Assembly: GCA_945871755.1 (NCBI GenBank)
Contig: CAMBWV010000085.1
Span: 1-5,643 of the forward strand
Direction: 5' to 3'
Source: an uncultured Bacteroidales bacterium
GTDB taxonomy: Bacteria > Bacteroidota > Bacteroidia > Bacteroidales > Bacteroidaceae
Length of the DNA stretch: 5,643 nucleotides
Below the pieces are notes generated by a model that saw only the letters and a program-made list of their open reading frames with translations, searched no databases and was not told where the DNA came from. A program made the translations under genes and the position numbers. The stretch's first letter is position 1. Each line of letters starts with the position of its first letter. Below, one piece after another: positions 5,615 through 5,643 of this stretch.

Positions 5615-5643
5615 AACGAATCATTATCCTAACCAATCTATTA

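Noticed and set aside
5615..5643. A possible promoter or start of another gene at the right edge
   Set aside because: The only -7-like match (TAGATTGG on the minus strand) deviates from consensus, and no start codon with supporting context is within the window.

Overview
The window looks like chromosome of a fairly GC-rich member of the Bacteroidales (Bacteroidota). The evidence is two perfect Bacteroidota-type -7 elements (TAnnTTTG) in the one divergent intergenic region, start codons preceded by A-rich leaders without a Shine-Dalgarno sequence, and protein sequences typical of that order. The genus cannot be fixed from the sequence alone.

Left part (1-1443, minus strand): two co-directional genes. 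The upstream one encodes a compact ABC/AAA-type ATPase of 277 residues with intact Walker A, signature, Walker B and switch-histidine motifs. Twenty-eight bases after it starts a DUF4435 protein that runs off the left edge and carries TOPRIM-like acidic residues. This ATPase plus DUF4435/TOPRIM pairing, in this order, is the architecture of the PARIS anti-phage system (AriA-AriB) and resembles OLD-type ATPase/nuclease pairs. It could be a compact relative, or a conserved Bacteroidales gene pair with another job.

Middle (1444-1677): a divergent regulatory region. It holds a -7 element for the ATPase gene, a bulged GC-rich palindrome, a -33/-7 promoter for the rightward operon, and a small stem-loop followed by a T-rich tract in the predicted 5' leader of etfB.

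Right part (1678-5445, plus strand): a three-gene operon, etfB, etfA and a large acyl-CoA dehydrogenase (569 residues, catalytic Glu present). The likely scheme is that the dehydrogenase oxidises an acyl-CoA (or works in reverse) and exchanges electrons with the FAD-containing EtfAB heterodimer. The EtfB motif resembles that of NAD-linked, electron-bifurcating ETFs rather than the mitochondrial type, so coupling to NAD(H) is plausible. The acyl-CoA substrate cannot be read from the sequence.

Tail (5446-5643): a strong intrinsic terminator for the etf operon (15-bp perfect stem plus T-tract), then a longer interrupted inverted repeat and a third imperfect hairpin. The three share a CAACGAA word. 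No gene is visible there. No tRNA, rRNA, CRISPR array or insertion sequence was seen anywhere in the window.
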